Positions 7,167-13,793 of a DNA stretch of 14,962 bases are shown piece after piece (the stretch's first letter is position 1; each line of letters starts with the position of its first letter). The DNA is taken from positions 1-14,962 of the forward strand of contig JAFGFV010000059.1 of assembly GCA_016930895.1 (NCBI GenBank). Direction: 5' to 3'. This stretch comes from Spirochaetales bacterium (GTDB lineage Bacteria; Spirochaetota; Spirochaetia; SZUA-6; DRHE01). The translations under genes were made by a program, and so were the position numbers. Below the pieces are notes generated by a model. That model ran no database searches. It saw only the letters and a list, made by a program, of their open reading frames with translations, and was not told where the DNA came from.

Positions 7167-7981
7167 AGGATGTCCCTCCCGCCGTAGGCCGTGTAGCCGC
7201 CGTCCACCGGCAGCGCAACCCCGGTGATGAACGAAGCCTCCTCCGAGGCGAGAAACACGGCCACCGCGGCGATCTCCTCCGGCTCCCCGACCCGGTTCAT
7301 CGGCGCCATGGCGGCAAAGGCCTTGCGCGCGGCAGCCGGGTCCGCCTGGCGGCCGATGTATCCCTGGAGCATCTCGCTCAAGACGAAGCCGGGGCAGATG
7401 CAGTTGACCCGCACCCCGTGCGGGGCGTACTCCACCGCCATCTGCCGCGACAGCAGCACCTCCCCGCCCTTGGAGGCGCAGTACGAGGCAAGGGAGGGGT
7501 TGCCGAGGAGCCCCCGGATCGAGGAAATCACCACGATCGACCCGCCCTCCTCCTGGGCCATCATGATCGGCAGCACGGCCTGGGAGGCGAGCATGGCCCC
7601 CTTGAGGTTCACCGCCAGTACCCGGTCCCAGTCCGACTCCAGGATCTCGTGGACCCGGTCCGGCGACTCCTGCGTCCCGATGCCGCTGTTGTTGACCAGG
7701 ACGTCGATGCGGCCGAAGCGCCCGTGCAGGGCCGTGACCATGTCGCGCACCTGCGAGGACTCCGCCACGTCCGCCCGCAGCAGCAGCCCCTCCGCTCCCG
7801 CCGCCCGGACCTGCCCGAGGGTTGCTTCCGCTCCCTCACGGTTGTGGCAGTAGTTGATCCCGACCCGGGCTCCTTCCCGGGCGAAGCTCACCGCGATCGC
7901 CCGCCCGATCCCTGAGCCGGCCCCGGTGACCAGGGCCACTCTGTCCGCCAGCCGTCCGCCGCTCTGCGCGCCGGAGCTCAT
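7163..7981 (-). CDS. Short-chain dehydrogenase/reductase SDR-3, first gene of the operon
   Basis: A classical SDR of 272 residues. It has TGAGSGIG (19-26), NNSG (97-100, Ser in place of the usual Ala), Asn125, and the catalytic Ser154, Tyr167 and Lys171 (YCASK). Beta-2 ends in GINYCHNRE, without the acidic residue seen in SDR-2, which points to NADP(H) or mixed use. I chose the ATG at 7981 because the SDR fold begins just after it and the in-frame extension to 8095 would be transcribed across the promoter. The Shine-Dalgarno is only a G-rich run. The gene follows a leader of about 100 nt with two hairpins, downstream of the promoter at 8091-8119. It is probably a duplicate of SDR-2. Confidence 0.9.
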   Translation of the reverse strand: MSSGAQSGGRLADRVALVTGAGSGIGRAIAVSFAREGARVGINYCHNREGAEATLGQVRAAGAEGLLLRADVAESSQVRDMVTALHGRFGRIDVLVNNSGIGTQESPDRVHEILESDWDRVLAVNLKGAMLASQAVLPIMMAQEEGGSIVVISSIRGLLGNPSLASYCASKGGEVLLSRQMAVEYAPHGVRVNCICPGFVLSEMLQGYIGRQADPAAARKAFAAMAPMNRVGEPEEIAAVAVFLASEEASFITGVALPVDGGYTAYGGRDIL

Positions 7982-8045
7982 CAGCCACCCCCGCCTGTCT
8001 GGTATCGTTGCCTCATCAGGATCGTCCCGCCGCGCCCGAGTGTTC

Positions 8046-8061
8046 CGGGGCCGCTGCCCCG
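8046..8061 (-). other. Leader hairpin 2 of the SDR operon
   Basis: A perfect 6-bp GC stem with a 4-nt loop (CGGGGC-loop-GCCCCG) lies in the untranslated leader upstream of SDR-3. It is not followed by a T-run. Confidence 0.4.
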
Positions 8062-8065
8062 AAGG

Positions 8066-8079
8066 CACGGCAGCCCGTG
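8066..8079 (-). other. Leader hairpin 1 of the SDR operon
   Basis: A perfect 5-bp stem with a 4-nt loop (CACGG-loop-CCGTG) lies just downstream of the predicted transcript start (about 8084). With the hairpin at 8046-8061 it makes a tandem pair at the 5' end of the mRNA. Confidence 0.35.
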
Positions 8080-8090
8080 ACCTGCATTTA

Positions 8091-8119
8091 ACCATACTCC
8101 GAGCGCGATTGCACTGAAA
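8091..8119 (-). promoter_or_regulatory. Promoter of the SDR-cyclase operon
   Basis: On the minus strand, -35 TTTCAG (8119-8114) and -10 TATGGT (8096-8091) are separated by 17 nt. The layout and surrounding bases match the promoter at 9401-9429 in front of the NagB-like gene. The weak -35 fits an activator-dependent promoter. The predicted transcript start is about 8084. Confidence 0.55.
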
Positions 8120-8125
8120 TTCCGA

Positions 8126-8143
8126 AAGAACTTTCTGAAAAAA
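8126..8143 (-). promoter_or_regulatory. Candidate PocR/AraC operator, copy A
   Basis: The minus strand reads TTTTTTCAGAAAGTTCTT, ending 6 nt before the -35 of the SDR operon. It aligns with copy B at 9378-9394 (15 identities in 17 aligned positions, one 1-nt gap), which sits at the same distance from its own -35. An AraC-type activator gene lies between the two copies. The place directly upstream of -35 is where AraC-family activators often bind. Confidence 0.5.
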
Positions 8144-8152
8144 ACTACGATC

Positions 8153-9247
8153 TCAAGCCCCTCGCCGGCTGTCTTCTCGCCGCTCCCCCGGGTCCTGCGG
8201 CGCGCCGCCCAGCTCGGCCCTGGCCGGTCCGGTCCCGCCCGCGCGATGCAGCTCCCGGTAGCGCCCCGGGGTGAAGCCGCTCAGGGAGGCGAAGGTGCGG
8301 TTAAAGTAGTTGTAGTCCTTAAACCCCGTCCGGGTCACGATCTCCTTGATCGGCAGCTCCGATTCCGCCAGCAGCTCCTGCGCCGCCTCCACCCGCTTGC
8401 GCACCAGGTAGCTGCGAAAGCTCGTTCCGGTCACCCGCTTGAACAGCGAGCTGAAGTAGTTGGGCGACAGGTACACGGCCCTGGCCACGTCCTCCAGGCG
8501 AATATCCTTGCCGTAGTTGGCCCGAATGAACAGCTGCGCCTTGGACACCACGTAGCTGCCGTTCCCTGTCCCGGTTGGCCGCCGGTCGTCTTCCCCCGGG
8601 CCGCCGCTCTCCAGTACCGAGATCGTCAGCTCCTGCAGCGTCTTCTCGAGGTGGATCTTCTCCAGCTCTCTGCGGTGCAGCTCCCGGTCTTGCAGAGCGA
8701 TCGTTTTCTGAAGGTGCAGCTCGTTCTCCGCCATGATGATGTAGTTCCCCAACAGGTGCAGCAGCTTCGCGAAGAAGACCAGCCGGCTGCGCTCCACCAC
8801 CTTGACCTGCAGAAAGGCGGGCTCGAGGCTCTCGGCCTCCAGCCCGAGGCTGGCCAGCTGCCGGTACACCTGCCGGAAACGCCGCCGGGTGGGGACCTCC
8901 AGCAGGACCTGACCCGTGTAGATCGAGCCGATCTCGGTTCCCTTGTAGTCCAGGGGGATGGCCACGTCCACCAGCCCGGCGTGACAGCGGTAGATGTGGT
9001 AGCTGCCCTTGCGGCGCGCCGCCTCCAGCCCCTCGCGGTCGCAGGTCAGGCACAGCTGCCTCCCGCCGGGGGTCGACTGCACGAGCCGGCAGAAGTCGCT
9101 GCGCTGCTCCTGGGGGTAGAAGTCCACCCGCCCGTTGCGCCCGGGATGATGGATCGAGACCACCATCCCCGTGTTCTGGTAGTAGATCTCGCAGAGCTGC
9201 TCGAGGATCCGCAAGTCCTTGAGGTCGTCGATCGAAAGCCGCGCCAT
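8153..9247 (-). CDS. AraC-family transcriptional regulator with N-terminal PocR sensor domain
   Basis: A 364-residue regulator. Residues about 9-165 form a PocR-type ligand-binding domain with the Cys pattern of that family: Cys53, Cys66, Cys69 and Cys88 in FCRLV, LCLTCD and YRCHAGL. A helical stretch follows (about 170-215), then a C-terminal AraC double HTH (about 232-330) with RLEDVARAVYLSPNYFSSLFK and the second-HTH signature TGFKDYNYFNRTF. PocR of Salmonella controls propanediol use, and related domains are thought to bind small hydrocarbon-type ligands. The gene lies between the SDR operon (same strand, downstream) and the divergent NagB-like/M20 operon, and the promoters of both share a motif, so it is the likely activator of the island. 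The ATG at 9247 has GGGAGG 3 nt upstream. A charged tail follows the HTH. Confidence 0.93.
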   Translation of the reverse strand: MARLSIDDLKDLRILEQLCEIYYQNTGMVVSIHHPGRNGRVDFYPQEQRSDFCRLVQSTPGGRQLCLTCDREGLEAARRKGSYHIYRCHAGLVDVAIPLDYKGTEIGSIYTGQVLLEVPTRRRFRQVYRQLASLGLEAESLEPAFLQVKVVERSRLVFFAKLLHLLGNYIIMAENELHLQKTIALQDRELHRRELEKIHLEKTLQELTISVLESGGPGEDDRRPTGTGNGSYVVSKAQLFIRANYGKDIRLEDVARAVYLSPNYFSSLFKRVTGTSFRSYLVRKRVEAAQELLAESELPIKEIVTRTGFKDYNYFNRTFASLSGFTPGRYRELHRAGGTGPARAELGGAPQDPGERREDSRRGA

Positions 9248-9259
9248 GATCCTCCCCAG

Positions 9260-9287
9260 CTTAGAAAAAGCGACACCAGCCTGTCAA
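9260..9287 (-). promoter_or_regulatory. Possible promoter of the PocR/AraC gene
   Basis: A perfect -35 TTGACA (9287-9282) is followed after 16 nt by TCTAAG (9265-9260, 4 of 6 -10 bases). The predicted start, about 9253, would leave a leader of only about 6 nt and place the Shine-Dalgarno at the very 5' end, so this is doubtful. Confidence 0.25.
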
Positions 9288-9377
9288 CGACGGGACCCGG
9301 CGGACAGGCCGCGGCCCGCCCGGGCGGTGGCCGGTGAGGGCAGACGGCGGCCGGCGCAGGAAGCGCAAGAGAGGAAA

Positions 9378-9394
9378 TTTTTCCAGAACTTCTT
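9378..9394 (+). promoter_or_regulatory. Candidate PocR/AraC operator, copy B
   Basis: The plus strand reads TTTTTCCAGAACTTCTT and ends 6 nt before the -35 of the NagB-like operon. It mirrors copy A at 8126-8143. An inverted repeat GGAAA-TT-TTTCC (9373-9384) overlaps its left end. Confidence 0.5.
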
Positions 9395-9400
9395 AGCTAT

Positions 9401-9429
9401 TTGCAGTGCGCTCCGTGCCCGGGTATGAT
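9401..9429 (+). promoter_or_regulatory. Promoter of the NagB-like/M20 operon
   Basis: -35 TTGCAG (9401-9406), a 17-nt spacer and -10 TATGAT (9424-9429, 5 of 6 consensus bases). The transcript should start near 9436, giving a leader of about 50 nt before the ATG at 9486. The element spacing is the same as in the SDR operon promoter. Confidence 0.6.
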
Positions 9430-9485
9430 ATACAGGCACCTGGAGCAGCATCGATCGTGAACCAACCATACCGAGGAGGCGGATT

Positions 9486-10466
9486 ATGAACCCCGACATC
9501 GATCTCATCGACTTTGAGCCGGCCAGGTTCCTGGCATTTCGTGACATGAAGGTCTGCAAGCGCGTGGCCAAGATCAGCAAGAAGGACCTCTGCAAGCTCC
9601 CCAAGGGCACCCACAAGGAGTTCAAGGCCACCATCATGCCCGTCAAGGATTTTCACTTCCAGATGGCCCTCGACATGCTGGTCCGCATCAAGAAGGCACT
9701 GGACGAAGGCAAACAGTTCGTCGGGGTCTTCCCCACCGGGCCCATCTTCCAATACCAGCTGCTGGCGGACATGGTCAACGCCCTGCGGATCCCGCTGCAC
9801 CACGTTCACTACTTCTCCATGGACGAGTACGCCGATGCGGACGGCAGGGACATCAACCCGGAGTGGCCAGGCTCGTTCCACTACACCATCAACATGCACT
9901 TCATCTCCCGCCTGGACCCCAAGCTCAGGATCCCGGCCAAGCAGATCCACTATCCATCGAGCAAGAACATCGACCGCTACGACGACATGATCCTGGAGGC
10001 GCGCAAAGAGCCCTCCGCCAAGGGCGCGAACATCGTGTACGGCGGCACGGGCCTGTCCGGGCACTACTCCTTCTGGGACCCGCACCTGGCCAGGGAGTAC
10101 GGCATGGACCTGGAGGCCTGGAAAAAGGCGACTCCGCGCCTGATCGAGTTCCATCCGCTCTCCACCTCCCAGATGGCCATGACGGACATGCAGGGCGCGT
10201 GGGCCTTCGTGCCTCCCAAGGCCTACACCACCTCCGGTTCGACCATGATGAACGCCGACTTCCGCTCGTGGTGGAACGACGGCTGCGGGCTCACGGCCGA
10301 CGGCCAGTACGCCGGGGGCATCGTCTGGCAGAAGTTCATCACCCGGCTGGCTCTTCACGGCCCGATCGTGCCCGAGATCCCCTGTTCGCTCCTGCGGGAG
10401 GGCCCGGGAGATTTCAGGATCATCGAGCCGGTGGCGGAGGACCTCAAAATCGAGCTGACCGCTTAG
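9486..10466 (+). CDS. NagB-like (glucosamine-6-phosphate deaminase/isomerase fold) protein
   Basis: A 326-residue protein, longer than the roughly 240-270 of NagB, with about 45 extra N-terminal residues. Family landmarks are FSMDEYA (Asp113, matching the NagB catalytic Asp72 in its DEY motif) and [14 protein letters not shown] (186-199), which matches the NagB GxGxDGHIAFNEP segment. His193 (NagB His143) is kept, but NagB Asp141 is Ser191 and Glu148 is Asp198. The phosphate loop GSTP is replaced by PTGPIFQY (83-90). NagB enzymes isomerise and deaminate amino sugar phosphates. These changes suggest a different substrate, perhaps without a phosphate, or a different reaction. The ATG has a strong GAGGAGG (9473-9479) 6 nt upstream. 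It is co-transcribed with the M20 gene (8-nt gap) and lies divergent from the PocR/AraC regulator. Confidence 0.82.
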   Translation: MNPDIDLIDFEPARFLAFRDMKVCKRVAKISKKDLCKLPKGTHKEFKATIMPVKDFHFQMALDMLVRIKKALDEGKQFVGVFPTGPIFQYQLLADMVNALRIPLHHVHYFSMDEYADADGRDINPEWPGSFHYTINMHFISRLDPKLRIPAKQIHYPSSKNIDRYDDMILEARKEPSAKGANIVYGGTGLSGHYSFWDPHLAREYGMDLEAWKKATPRLIEFHPLSTSQMAMTDMQGAWAFVPPKAYTTSGSTMMNADFRSWWNDGCGLTADGQYAGGIVWQKFITRLALHGPIVPEIPCSLLREGPGDFRIIEPVAEDLKIELTA

Positions 10467-10474
10467 GAGCTTCG

Positions 10475-11812
10475 ATGAGCCATCTCGAGGACGTCGATCG
10501 CTGGATCCAGCAGCACCGGGAGGAGATCCTGTCCACCATCTCGGAGCTGGTGCAGATCCGCACGGAGAACCTGCCGCCGGGCGGCAACGAGAAGCCCGGG
10601 CAGGAGTACCTGTTCGACCGTGTCACCCGGTTCGCTGCCGCGGCTGACGTCGATCTGTTCGAGGTGGACGACGTACCAGGCATTCGGGAGCATCCCCTGT
10701 TCTTTCCGACCATCGACGGCCAGGAGCGCGTCTACAAGGACCGGCCGATCCTCGTGGCCCGGCGCCCCGGCAAGGGGGGCGGGCGGGACGGCCGGCGGGG
10801 CGGCGGGCCCGGCGACGGACCTTCGCTCGTCTTTACCGGGCACATGGACACCATGCCGACCTACGGCAAGACCTGGGAGGTCTTCCCGGATCCCTACAGC
10901 GGGCAGATCAAGGACGGCCGCCTGTACGGCCGAGGCAGCATGGACATGAAGGCCGGGACCGCCTCCGGGTTTCTGGCGCTGCAGTGCCTGCACGATCTCG
11001 GAGTAGAGCTCCGCGGGGACGTCTACGCGGAGAGCGTAATCGACGAGGAGAACGGCGGGGTCAACGGCACCATCGCCGCCCGCCTGCGCAATCCCGACAT
11101 CGACTTCGCCATTCTCTCGGAGCCCTCCGATCTCGTCGTGGGTATCGAGTCCATCGGCGGAAGCGACTGGAAGGTCGTGGCCGAGGAGCAGGGACCCGGC
11201 GGCATCGGCCCGGACGTCGAGCTTCCGAACCCGATCTACAAGCTGTCCCGGATCGCCCTGGCCCTGGAGAAGTTCGATCGCAAGCTGGCGGAGGCCGCCG
11301 TGCCGGACACCTACGATCCCGGCATGCGGATCCGCCTGCTCACCTACCAGCTGGCCTCCGGCGGCGCCTCCTATCTGGACTCCGGCGCCGTCCCCACCGG
11401 GGGACACCTGATCTTCTGGCAGGAGATCTTCTCCTACACCAACGAAGAGCAGGCCCGGCGCGAGCTCCTGGAGTTCATGCAGGCCGAGCTCGGCGGCGAC
11501 CCGGCCTTCGCTGAAGGTCTGCCCTCCTTCCAGACCGTGATCCGCTTTCTCGAAGGTCACCGCACGGACCCCGGCCACCCTGCGCTGGAGTCGATCCGCC
11601 GGGCCTACGAGCAGGCGGGAGTGCCGCACCGGGCCAAGGGCATCCCCTTCGCCACCGACGCCTTCTGCTTTCGCAAGGCTTCGCAGACCGACGTGGCGAT
11701 CATCGGCCCCTCCGGCAAGAACCCCCACGGGGTGGACGAGTACGTGGAGATCGAGTCGGTGCTCTCCCTGATCCGGATCATGGTCCTGACGGCGCTGGAT
11801 TACTGCGGATAG
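10475..11812 (+). CDS. M20-family metallopeptidase/deacylase (ArgE/DapE-like)
   Basis: A 445-residue di-zinc hydrolase of the M20 family. It shows FTGHMDTMP (His123 ligand, Asp125), [14 protein letters not shown] (bridging Asp157), VIDEENGG (general base Glu191, ligand Glu192), LSEPS (ligand Glu216) and NPHGVDEYV (His about 418). Relatives remove acyl groups from N-acyl amino acids or cleave dipeptides. The dimerisation (lid) domain usually carries a GxxxHxSxPxxG motif whose His completes the active site. Here that place reads [18 protein letters not shown], without a His. A Gly/Arg-rich linker (99-115) precedes the metal site. The ATG at 10475 has AGGAG about 6 nt upstream and follows the NagB-like stop by 8 nt. 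With a NagB-like partner, it may deacylate an amino sugar or amino acid derivative, which is inference. Its 3' end overlaps the convergent GNAT gene by 35 bp. Confidence 0.88.
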   Translation: MSHLEDVDRWIQQHREEILSTISELVQIRTENLPPGGNEKPGQEYLFDRVTRFAAAADVDLFEVDDVPGIREHPLFFPTIDGQERVYKDRPILVARRPGKGGGRDGRRGGGPGDGPSLVFTGHMDTMPTYGKTWEVFPDPYSGQIKDGRLYGRGSMDMKAGTASGFLALQCLHDLGVELRGDVYAESVIDEENGGVNGTIAARLRNPDIDFAILSEPSDLVVGIESIGGSDWKVVAEEQGPGGIGPDVELPNPIYKLSRIALALEKFDRKLAEAAVPDTYDPGMRIRLLTYQLASGGASYLDSGAVPTGGHLIFWQEIFSYTNEEQARRELLEFMQAELGGDPAFAEGLPSFQTVIRFLEGHRTDPGHPALESIRRAYEQAGVPHRAKGIPFATDAFCFRKASQTDVAIIGPSGKNPHGVDEYVEIESVLSLIRIMVLTALDYCG

Positions 11813-12431
11813 ACGCGTAGGCGGAGCCCAGCCGGTCTCCCTCCAGCCGCATCGGGGTGATCTTCATTCCCTTCTTGTAGCGCGGACCGCCCGCGGCGCG
11901 GAAGCCGAGCCCGGCGTAGAAGGGGACCGCGAAGTCCGAGGAGTTGACGGTCACGGCAGTCACCGCGGTTTGCCCCGCTTGAGTGGTCATCGCCGTTTCG
12001 GCCGTCCCTGCGCTCCCCCCCCTGCCTGCAGGCTCCGTTGACTCCGTCCCCTCCGGCCGCCGCAGCTGGCTGCCCCGCTCGTCTCCCATCCGCTTCAGGG
12101 CTTCGCGGAACAGCCCGCGCCCGATGCCCTGCCCGTGGAGCTCCGGATCGACGAACAGGAGCGACAGGTGGCTGCCGGACCGCACGGCCGCGATCCCGGC
12201 AAGCCGCCCCTGCGCCTCGGCCACCAGGACCAGCTGTCCCTTGCGCAGCCGGGCCCGCAGGGCGCGCGGCGTGTTGTGCCGCAGGAACCAGCGCACGCCG
12301 CGCGGACGGTAGGTGGGAGCAATGAACTCCAGGAAGGTGCTTTGTATGAGACCCGAGGCCGCCCCTGCGTCCCCCGGCTCCATCGGTCGATACCGGACTT
12401 CCCCGCCCATCGGCTCCCCGCGCCCCCGCAA
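11778..12431 (-). CDS. GNAT-family N-acetyltransferase with low-complexity insert
   Basis: A 217-residue GNAT protein. The fold starts at [13 protein letters not shown]. The acetyl-CoA motif A is [18 protein letters not shown] (about 91-108) and the C-terminal strand is [16 protein letters not shown] (about 161-176). Between these lies an insert of roughly 35 residues rich in Gly, Thr, Ala and Glu that ordinary GNAT proteins lack. The substrate is unknown. Two starts are possible: TTG at 12431, one base after the argA stop with GGGAG 6 nt upstream, or ATG at 12410. The TTG keeps the coupled, gapless operon layout, while the ATG is closer to the conserved domain. It is the last gene of the YghO-like/argA operon. 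Confidence 0.85.
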   Translation of the reverse strand: MRGRGEPMGGEVRYRPMEPGDAGAASGLIQSTFLEFIAPTYRPRGVRWFLRHNTPRALRARLRKGQLVLVAEAQGRLAGIAAVRSGSHLSLLFVDPELHGQGIGRGLFREALKRMGDERGSQLRRPEGTESTEPAGRGGSAGTAETAMTTQAGQTAVTAVTVNSSDFAVPFYAGLGFRAAGGPRYKKGMKITPMRLEGDRLGSAYASIRSNPAPSGP

Positions 12432-13793
12432 CTACAGCTCCCGAGGGGTGTCGCCCAGCTCCAGCAGCAGGACCCTCGAGTTGCGCCTGCGGTCGTACAG
12501 CTCCCGCTTGTCCTCCGGGAGGTCCGAAACCGTTCCATCCCGGAAGCCGAACTGCACGAACCAGTCCCAGGTCTGGGTCGTCAACACGTACAGCTGGCGC
12601 AGGCGGGCCCGCCGCGCCTGCTCGATCAAATAGGACACGATCCGCTTTCCGATTCCCATCCCGCTGTAGGTCTCGTCCACGGCCACCCCGGCAATCTCGC
12701 CCCGCTCCGGGGCCGCGGCGCTGAGGTGCAGCGCTCCGCAGGCGTGGATGATGCCATCCACCTCGTAGACCACGAACTCCGCCCCGCGCTCGGCCAGCTC
12801 GCTCTCCGTACGAGAAAGGAGGATTTCCCTGTCCACGAAGGGCTGCATGATCCGAAGCACCTCGGGGATGTCTTCGACCCTCATGGACCGTATGTTCTCG
12901 TGCTGGTTGGCGTAGATCATGGTCCCGGAGCCGCGGCTGGAGAAGATCTCCTGGAGAATCACCCCCTCGATCTCGCCGTTGACGATATGCACGCGGCTGA
13001 CCCCCTCGGAGCAGGCCCGCTGGGCCAGACGCAGCAGCTCCAGCATCTCCTCGCCGCCCTTGTCCGCGTTCAGCCCGACGAGCTGTTGCGCCTGCGCCGC
13101 GGTAAGGTGCGCGACCCGTCCGTCCTCGCTCCTCTCGATCCCCTCGGGCAGGTGATAGCGTTCTGCCTTCACGCCCAGGTGGTTCGACACGAAGAACAGC
13201 TTGTCCGCACGCAATTCGCCGGCCAGCCGGCTGGCCAGCTCGTTGGACGAGAGGTTGTAGGGTTTGCCGGTGACGCTCCAGCCGATGTTGGGAAAGATCG
13301 GAACGAGCCCCTCGGCCAGGGTCTTGCGCACCAGCTCCACGTTGACCTTCTCCACCATCCCGCTCATCTGATAGTCGATCCCGCCCCTCACCCCCACGCT
13401 CCTCGCCCGCACCCAGTTGCCGATGACCGCGTGGGTGGAGTTTTCGGCCAGCTGCGTCATCAGACGATTGGACACGTCGAAGGCCGCCATCTTGATGAAG
13501 GGCACCGCCTCGGGGGTCGAGATGCGAACCCCCTCCACCGTGCGCCAGGGGATCTGGTAGCGGGAGAGGATCTCGTCGATGCGCTGCTTGGCCCCCGGGA
13601 CGAGCACGATCTGGATCCCCAGACGGTGCAGGAGCACCAGGTCCTTTACCAGGAGGGGGAAGAGAGGATCGCTCATGAGGGAGCCTTCGATCTTGATGAC
13701 GAAGGTCTTGCCCTTGAAACGCTGGATATACTCGAACACCTGGCGGATCAGCTCCACCTGCCCCTTGCGCTTCTGGGTTTCGATCTCACTCAT
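12432..13793 (-). CDS. argA: N-acetylglutamate synthase (amino-acid N-acetyltransferase)
   Basis: ArgA makes N-acetylglutamate from glutamate and acetyl-CoA, the first step of arginine synthesis. The 453-residue length matches the bifunctional-looking ArgA family (E. coli 443). Residues about 15-290 are the amino-acid-kinase-like domain (FVIKIEGSLMSD, VLVPGAKQRIDEIL, FPNIGWSVTGKPYN), which senses arginine. Residues about 305-450 are the GNAT domain with IAGVAVDETYSGMGIGKRIV as the acetyl-CoA motif and VLTTQTWDWFVQFGF near the end. The ATG at 13793 overlaps the stop of the YghO-like gene as ATGA, and the next GNAT gene starts one base beyond its stop, so the three are translationally coupled. 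No other arg gene is in the window. Feedback by arginine is known for the family but cannot be seen here. Confidence 0.94.
   Translation of the reverse strand: MSEIETQKRKGQVELIRQVFEYIQRFKGKTFVIKIEGSLMSDPLFPLLVKDLVLLHRLGIQIVLVPGAKQRIDEILSRYQIPWRTVEGVRISTPEAVPFIKMAAFDVSNRLMTQLAENSTHAVIGNWVRARSVGVRGGIDYQMSGMVEKVNVELVRKTLAEGLVPIFPNIGWSVTGKPYNLSSNELASRLAGELRADKLFFVSNHLGVKAERYHLPEGIERSEDGRVAHLTAAQAQQLVGLNADKGGEEMLELLRLAQRACSEGVSRVHIVNGEIEGVILQEIFSSRGSGTMIYANQHENIRSMRVEDIPEVLRIMQPFVDREILLSRTESELAERGAEFVVYEVDGIIHACGALHLSAAAPERGEIAGVAVDETYSGMGIGKRIVSYLIEQARRARLRQLYVLTTQTWDWFVQFGFRDGTVSDLPEDKRELYDRRRNSRVLLLELGDTPREL

Noticed and set aside
8012..8019. CTGATGAG on the minus strand in the SDR leader, like a hammerhead ribozyme core
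   Set aside because: No following stem with GAAA and no flanking stems to complete a hammerhead; chance 8-mer.
7982..8095. Upstream extension of SDR-3 to an ATG at 8095
   Set aside because: The added residues are not SDR-like, the start would lie within the -10 element, and the leader hairpins would be inside the coding part.
9863..10474. N-terminal extension of the M20 frame across the NagB-like gene
   Set aside because: The extension overlaps a well-supported gene and is low complexity; the ATG at 10475 has a Shine-Dalgarno and starts the M20 fold.
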